From an uncultured Synergistia bacterium (GTDB lineage Bacteria; Eremiobacterota; SpSt-956; JAKJGF01): DNA of 9,371 nucleotides. The stretch lies in NCBI GenBank assembly GCA_937888925.1, contig CALARM010000141.1, forward strand, positions 1 through 9,371, in the 5' to 3' direction. A program made the position numbers and the translations under genes. The stretch's first letter is position 1. Each line of letters opens with the position of its first letter. This document shows, piece by piece, positions 6,286 through 9,371 of this stretch. Under the pieces are notes generated by a model that was not told the origin of the DNA, made no database searches, and worked only from the letters and a program-made list of their open reading frames with translations.

Positions 6286-7347
6286 TTAAAACCCCGGGCT
6301 GGGGCTCGGGCTGGGTGATACAGACGGTGCAGGTGTCGCAAAAAATGGCATATAAGATTTTGGAGGAGAAATTTTATCTTTAATAGCTTCAGGCTTTATT
6401 TGTAAAAGATTACCGGCCAACATAGGAATATTCATATTCCACTGTTCCCATCCCCCGGGATTAGCTGTATCGATTTCGGCAGGAGATGTAGGGGGCTGAT
6501 CGGAAGAAGTAAGAGAACTATGTCCGCCGTCTACTATACTTTTTTCATCCTGGAAATTCTTATGATAAAACCTCACTTTCCCATTAAATACCCGAAGAAT
6601 AGTCTTATTATCATTAGAGGAAATATCAAAGTCTGCTCCAAGTGATTCAGCGAAGGCATTATCAGTAACTATCTGAAGCTTTTGAGTGTCAAATTTGGTC
6701 GCTTCTTTCTGCGATACCCATATCGCTCCTTCTATGAGATTAATCTTACAGGAATAACCCTCTCCTCTGGCTCTCTGTATATAATCAATGCGGAGTTCAC
6801 TGTTTTCACCCATTCTGACAGAAGTCTCTTTTGACACAACAAAAACTACTATAGATGAGCTATCAGTTTTAAGCTTATCTCCATTGGTCAGTTCCGGATA
6901 GCCGGCAAGTTTTTTCATGCCGGAATTATCAGAACTTTTTCTTATATCCACATCTCCCTGATAATAAACTACAGGAAGACCAAAAGAAGGGAAAAACATT
7001 TTAAACATTGTGTATAATACTGCAAGAACAATTACAGCAGAACCACCAATCCAGGCAAATTTCGGAACCCTTGAAACTTTTCTTCTCACCTTACTGACAT
7101 AAATGCTGACAGGCGAAGGTTTTGGTAATTTTTCTGACAGCATATCATAAAAAGTTGCAGAAGCTTTCTGTCTTACAATACCATTCATTGCTGCCTGTAT
7201 TGCCTTTAATTTTTCTGCTATTACAGAACAATTGGGGCATGACCTTATATGGGTTTGCATTTTTATATACTCAGAAGCTTTTGGTTTATCATCTTCTTCA
7301 CCAAGATAATATCTTCTGAGATCGTCTTCAAATTGTGTACAGCTCAT
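6286..7347 (-). CDS. FecR-domain membrane protein with N-terminal zinc-finger anti-sigma module
   Basis: A 353-residue single-pass membrane regulator. Residues 33-40 read HIRSCPNC, the HxxxCxxC zinc site of anti-sigma (ZAS) domains that hold ECF sigma factors; the flanking helices fit this. A basic stretch (KVRRKVSRVPK, 86-96) leads into one transmembrane helix (about 97-119), placing the N-terminus in the cytoplasm. The exported part carries a FecR domain (about 125-262): NGDKLKTDSSS, the GEGYSCKINLIEGAIWVS strand pair, TDNAFAESLGADFDI and TILRVFNGKVRFY. The tail is Ser/Pro-rich and ends PSPSPSPGF. AAGGAG lies 5 nt before the ATG at 7347. The ECF sigma gene is immediately upstream on the same strand, so this is its probable partner. 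FecR proteins often relay surface signals; no TonB receptor is in this window, so the stimulus is unknown. Confidence 0.87.
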   Translation of the reverse strand: MSCTQFEDDLRRYYLGEEDDKPKASEYIKMQTHIRSCPNCSVIAEKLKAIQAAMNGIVRQKASATFYDMLSEKLPKPSPVSIYVSKVRRKVSRVPKFAWIGGSAVIVLAVLYTMFKMFFPSFGLPVVYYQGDVDIRKSSDNSGMKKLAGYPELTNGDKLKTDSSSIVVFVVSKETSVRMGENSELRIDYIQRARGEGYSCKINLIEGAIWVSQKEATKFDTQKLQIVTDNAFAESLGADFDISSNDNKTILRVFNGKVRFYHKNFQDEKSIVDGGHSSLTSSDQPPTSPAEIDTANPGGWEQWNMNIPMLAGNLLQIKPEAIKDKISPPKSYMPFFATPAPSVSPSPSPSPGF

Positions 7348-7370
7348 GATAACTCCTTCTCCTGTGTTTT

Positions 7371-7398
7371 TTTATATTTAGTCTCCCAGGCAGGTTCC
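7371..7398 (-). promoter_or_regulatory. Possible ECF-type promoter upstream of the fecR-like gene
   Basis: On the minus strand GGAACC (7398-7393), the kind of AAC-containing -35 element used by many ECF sigma factors, lies 16 nt before TATAAA (7376-7371), and the gene starts at 7347. The -35 falls inside the GGCAGG/CCTGCC palindrome. This would allow the upstream sigma factor to drive its own anti-sigma, but one match to short motifs is weak evidence. Confidence 0.22.
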
Positions 7399-7427
7399 TG
7401 CCCAAAGGTTTGATATAAAAATATATC
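7389..7427. promoter_or_regulatory. Two short palindromes in the sigma-fecR gap
   Basis: GGCAGG-TT-CCTGCC (7389-7402) and GATATA-AAAA-TATATC (7412-7427) are each perfect 6-bp inverted repeats, 9 nt apart, in the 137-nt gap between the sigma and fecR-like genes. They could be operator half-sites or weak hairpins. Neither is followed by a T-tract that would mark a terminator for the sigma gene. Confidence 0.35.
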
Positions 7428-7484
7428 CTCTACAATAACCTGATAATCCTGGCAATCCTTTAATACTATTAACCCCGGTCAAAA

Positions 7485-8066
7485 TTAATTCAGCATTTTT
7501 TGTAATTTAATCTTGGCAAGAAAATTCCTGTTTTTAATATTTTCTTCCGGCATATCAAGTATAGAAGCCATATCTTCATAGGATAGTTTTTCAATATCTC
7601 TCAGAACCAGAACAGTCCTCAATTCGTCAGGTAATATTTCAATGGCATGAAATACAAGATCCCTGAATTCCTTTGTCTTATATTTCTTTACAGAATCCTT
7701 CATTAATTCTTCCTGTTTATGGTTAAAGAGATATTCTATCTCTTCTTCCGGATTGGTATAGTCAGAACCATTTCCTGAGCTTTTATCTCTGAGTCTGGAT
7801 AGTTCAAAATTCGCCATATTGAGAGAAAGCTGATATAACCATATGGTAAAAGCTCTTATATTTTCAAGATTTCTGAGATTATTGTGAACTTCCAGAAAAA
7901 CTTCCTGAGCAAGTATTTCAACTCTCTCTTTTGTAACCCTGGAACCAAGAAGATAATAAAGAGTATTAAAAATATCATCTTTATAACCTTCCACAAGTTG
8001 CTTAAAAGACTCTTCATCTCCATTAAGAAATTTTTCTATTAAAGTAACATCATCCTGTTTTTTCAT
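7485..8066 (-). CDS. ECF-family RNA polymerase sigma factor
   Basis: A 193-residue sigma70-family protein with only regions 2 and 4, as in ECF sigma factors. Region 2 (about 17-90) opens GDEESFKQLVEGYKDDIFNT and includes AQEVFLEVHNNLRN and AFTIWLYQLSLNMANFELSR, the -10-binding part. Region 4 (about 137-193) contains ILPDELRTVLVLRDIEKLS followed by YEDMASILDMPEENIKNR, the helix-turn-helix that reads the -35; the usual GTVKSR is ENIKNR here. An acidic linker (NPEEEIEYLF) separates them. Two starts are possible: ATG at 8066, or GTG at 8075, three codons longer. GGGG (8081-8078) is 11 nt from the ATG but only 2 nt from the GTG, so the ATG is preferred. The zinc-finger/FecR gene follows on the same strand and is its likely anti-sigma. 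The region upstream of the gene is filled with heptamer repeats. Confidence 0.88.
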   Translation of the reverse strand: MKKQDDVTLIEKFLNGDEESFKQLVEGYKDDIFNTLYYLLGSRVTKERVEILAQEVFLEVHNNLRNLENIRAFTIWLYQLSLNMANFELSRLRDKSSGNGSDYTNPEEEIEYLFNHKQEELMKDSVKKYKTKEFRDLVFHAIEILPDELRTVLVLRDIEKLSYEDMASILDMPEENIKNRNFLAKIKLQKMLN

Positions 8067-8083
8067 AATCTTCACTTCCCCTA

Positions 8084-8125
8084 TTCAGTGAACAGTTACC
8101 AGTTATCAGTGACCGGTCATCCGTA
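8084..8125. repeat. Heptanucleotide tandem array, CAGT-core type
   Basis: Six 7-bp units in phase: TTCAGTG, AACAGTT, ACCAGTT, ATCAGTG, ACCGGTC, ATCCGTA. The CAGT core recurs exactly every 7 nt, decaying to CGGT and CCGT at the right end. Within it TGACCGGTCA (8110-8119) is a perfect palindrome. It lies directly upstream of the ECF sigma gene. Confidence 0.75.
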
Positions 8126-8136
8126 GCATTACATAC

Positions 8137-8171
8137 TCTTCACTCTTCACTCTTCACTTTTCACTTTTCAT
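8137..8171. repeat. Heptanucleotide tandem array, TCTTCAC type, covering the rlmI-like stop codon
   Basis: Three identical TCTTCAC units (8137-8157) are followed by TTTTCAC (8158-8164) and TTTTCAT (8165-8171). The minus-strand equivalent is GTGAAGA/GTGAAAA. The TGA stop of the methyltransferase gene (8170-8168) is inside the last unit. It is separated from the CAGT-core array by 11 nt. Confidence 0.85.
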
Positions 8172-9346
8172 ATAATATTCATAAATACACATTTCAAATA
8201 TTTACTTTCAGGCATAGAAAGAAGAACCGGATGGTCCGGTGACTGGTTACCACAGGCAATTATCCTGGCTTCTCTCTTTGCCGACATGGAAGCTTCTTTT
8301 AATAATCTGAAAAATACATCTTCTCTGAGATTGTGAGAGCATGAAGAGGTAACTAAAATACCTCCCGGCACCAGAAGTTTCATTGCTCTTAAATTCAGTT
8401 CCCTGTACCCGGCAATTGCTTCTTTAACTTTCTTTTTATTTTTCACGAAAGCCGGCGGATCTAAAATTATCCAGTCAAAAAATTTCTTTTTAGCAATACA
8501 GGAACTTAAAAAATCAAAAACATCTTCTTTAATAAATTCCATTTTATCAGAATACAGATTCATAGCAGCATTTGCTCTGGCCAGTGCTATAGCAGAGTCA
8601 GAAGCATCGATACAGGTTACGTCAGATCTATTCCCTGCTCTTAAAGCCCATGCCCCTGAATAACAAAAACAATCAAGTCCTTTTCCTGAAAGATTTAAAC
8701 TGCTAAAATAATCTCTGTTAGATCTTTGATCAAGAAAAAAACCGGTTTTCTGTCCATCCCATAAATCTACTTTAAATCGGACAGAACCCTCTTCTATGGA
8801 AAAATCCTGAAGTTCGTTCTTTTGAATTCCACCTAAGATTATCTTTTCCTGCTTAAGACCTTCTAATTTTCTAAAAGGTGAATCATTTCTTAAAATTATA
8901 GCTGCAGGAGAAAAAATTTCCCTGAAGATATCCACAATATCATTCATAAACTTCTCAATACCAAGGGTCAAAAATTGCATTACGAGGAATTTACCGTATT
9001 TATCTACTATAAGACCGGGGAGAAAATCTGATTCACTGAAAATAATTCTGAAAGCTTCTCTATTAACTATAATTTTATCTCTGTAATTAAGAGAATCCAT
9101 AATACGTGAGAAAATAAATTTCCTATCTATGTCAATATGTTCTCTGGAAAGAATCCTTACCGTAATCAGACTATGGGAATTAAAATAACCGGTACCAACA
9201 TATTTCTTTTTAAAATCACAGACATCTACTATATCTCCATCCTGATATATCCCTTCAATAGTGTTTATTTCATTACTGAAAATCCAGGGATGTCCGCTAT
9301 TAACTCTATTTTCTTCATGTTTCTTAAGATAAATTTTAGGTCTCAT
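8168..9346 (-). CDS. rlmI: 23S rRNA (cytosine-C5)-methyltransferase, RlmI family (PUA + SAM methyltransferase)
   Basis: A 392-residue RNA methyltransferase, close to the usual length of about 396 for RlmI/YccW, which makes m5C1962 in E. coli 23S rRNA using SAM. The N-terminal PUA domain (about 2-75) includes GHPWIFSNEI and GDIVDV. The central region has the family phrase WDGQKTGFFLDQRSNRDYF (196-214). The Rossmann domain shows motif I DCFCYSGAWALRAG (225-238), the acidic end of the next strand D247, motif IV DPPAF (296-300) and TSSCSHN (333-339) with C336 as the candidate catalytic cysteine. The start MRPKIYLKKHEENR agrees with family N-termini, although no SD precedes the ATG at 9346; the upstream bases read GATAATATTA. 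Its last bases run into a heptamer array that provides the TGA. The family is secure; the exact target cytosine is by homology. Confidence 0.9.
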   Translation of the reverse strand: MRPKIYLKKHEENRVNSGHPWIFSNEINTIEGIYQDGDIVDVCDFKKKYVGTGYFNSHSLITVRILSREHIDIDRKFIFSRIMDSLNYRDKIIVNREAFRIIFSESDFLPGLIVDKYGKFLVMQFLTLGIEKFMNDIVDIFREIFSPAAIILRNDSPFRKLEGLKQEKIILGGIQKNELQDFSIEEGSVRFKVDLWDGQKTGFFLDQRSNRDYFSSLNLSGKGLDCFCYSGAWALRAGNRSDVTCIDASDSAIALARANAAMNLYSDKMEFIKEDVFDFLSSCIAKKKFFDWIILDPPAFVKNKKKVKEAIAGYRELNLRAMKLLVPGGILVTSSCSHNLREDVFFRLLKEASMSAKREARIIACGNQSPDHPVLLSMPESKYLKCVFMNII

Positions 9347-9355
9347 TAATATTAT

Positions 9356-9371
9356 CGTGACGCGTGACGCG
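9356..9371. repeat. Start of a GC-rich heptanucleotide array at the window edge (partial)
   Basis: CGTGACG (9356-9362) is repeated exactly at 9363-9369 and followed by CG, again a 7-bp period with a GTGA core. The window stops here, so the length is unknown. It begins 9 nt upstream of the rlmI-like start codon. Confidence 0.55.

Noticed and set aside
7485..8075. GTG start for the sigma factor
   Set aside because: The GGGG purine run is only 2 nt from it, too close for an SD; the ATG three codons later is better spaced. The difference is small and not certain.
9137..9349. 70-codon plus-strand ORF at the right edge
   Set aside because: It is antisense to the conserved PUA domain of the rlmI-like gene and has no recognisable motif.
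1..9371. A dedicated defence, retroelement or secondary-metabolite system
   Set aside because: No nuclease, reverse transcriptase, transposase, toxin-antitoxin pair or biosynthetic enzyme cluster is visible on either strand. The kinase/TPR/HEAT group could be regulatory, but nothing shows a defence role.

Overview
The window is AT-rich bacterial DNA carrying nine protein genes, one of them cut by the left edge. The mixture points to an envelope-bearing, poorly cultivated lineage: eukaryotic-type kinase domains, TPR/HEAT scaffolds, a type II-secretion-like pseudopilin, a zinc-finger/FecR anti-sigma and an ECF sigma factor. Good Shine-Dalgarno (SD) sites precede most genes. Candidatus Eremiobacterota- or Riflebacteria-like bacteria would fit, but the sequence alone does not fix the phylum. 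No rRNA, tRNA, CRISPR array, transposase or phage gene was seen.

Layout. Positions 1-391 (minus) hold the N-terminus of a glycogen branching enzyme, GlgB. The gap 392-625 contains heptanucleotide repeats in inverted orientation and two divergent promoter candidates. Positions 626-2560 (plus) encode two tandem Ser/Thr-kinase-fold domains, and both have lost the catalytic HRD aspartate. This gene converges on, and overlaps by 35 bp, a minus-strand TPR-transmembrane-HEAT protein (2526-4067). A two-part GNAT-like protein (4091-4954) lies just upstream of the TPR-HEAT gene in the same operon; a TTG start is preferred for it. A compact divergent promoter region separates this operon from a plus-strand pair: a pseudopilin (5106-5531) and an RNase Z-like metallo-beta-lactamase-fold hydrolase (5541-6260). 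A perfect 11-bp hairpin closes that pair. On the minus strand, read right to left, come an RlmI-type 23S rRNA cytosine methyltransferase (9346-8168), an ECF sigma factor (8066-7485) and a zinc-finger/FecR-domain membrane anti-sigma (7347-6286).

How the genes may work together. The sigma factor and the FecR-domain protein very likely form a regulatory pair that senses something outside the membrane. The tandem pseudokinase and the TPR-TM-HEAT protein look like non-catalytic signalling or scaffolding proteins; a functional link between them is inferred from adjacency only. GlgB and RlmI are ordinary metabolic and RNA-modification genes.

The most distinctive signals are the paired pseudokinase domains and a family of degenerate 7-bp tandem repeats, mostly with a GTGA/TCAC or CAGT core. 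These occupy three separate intergenic spots, and one array supplies the stop codon of the rlmI-like gene.
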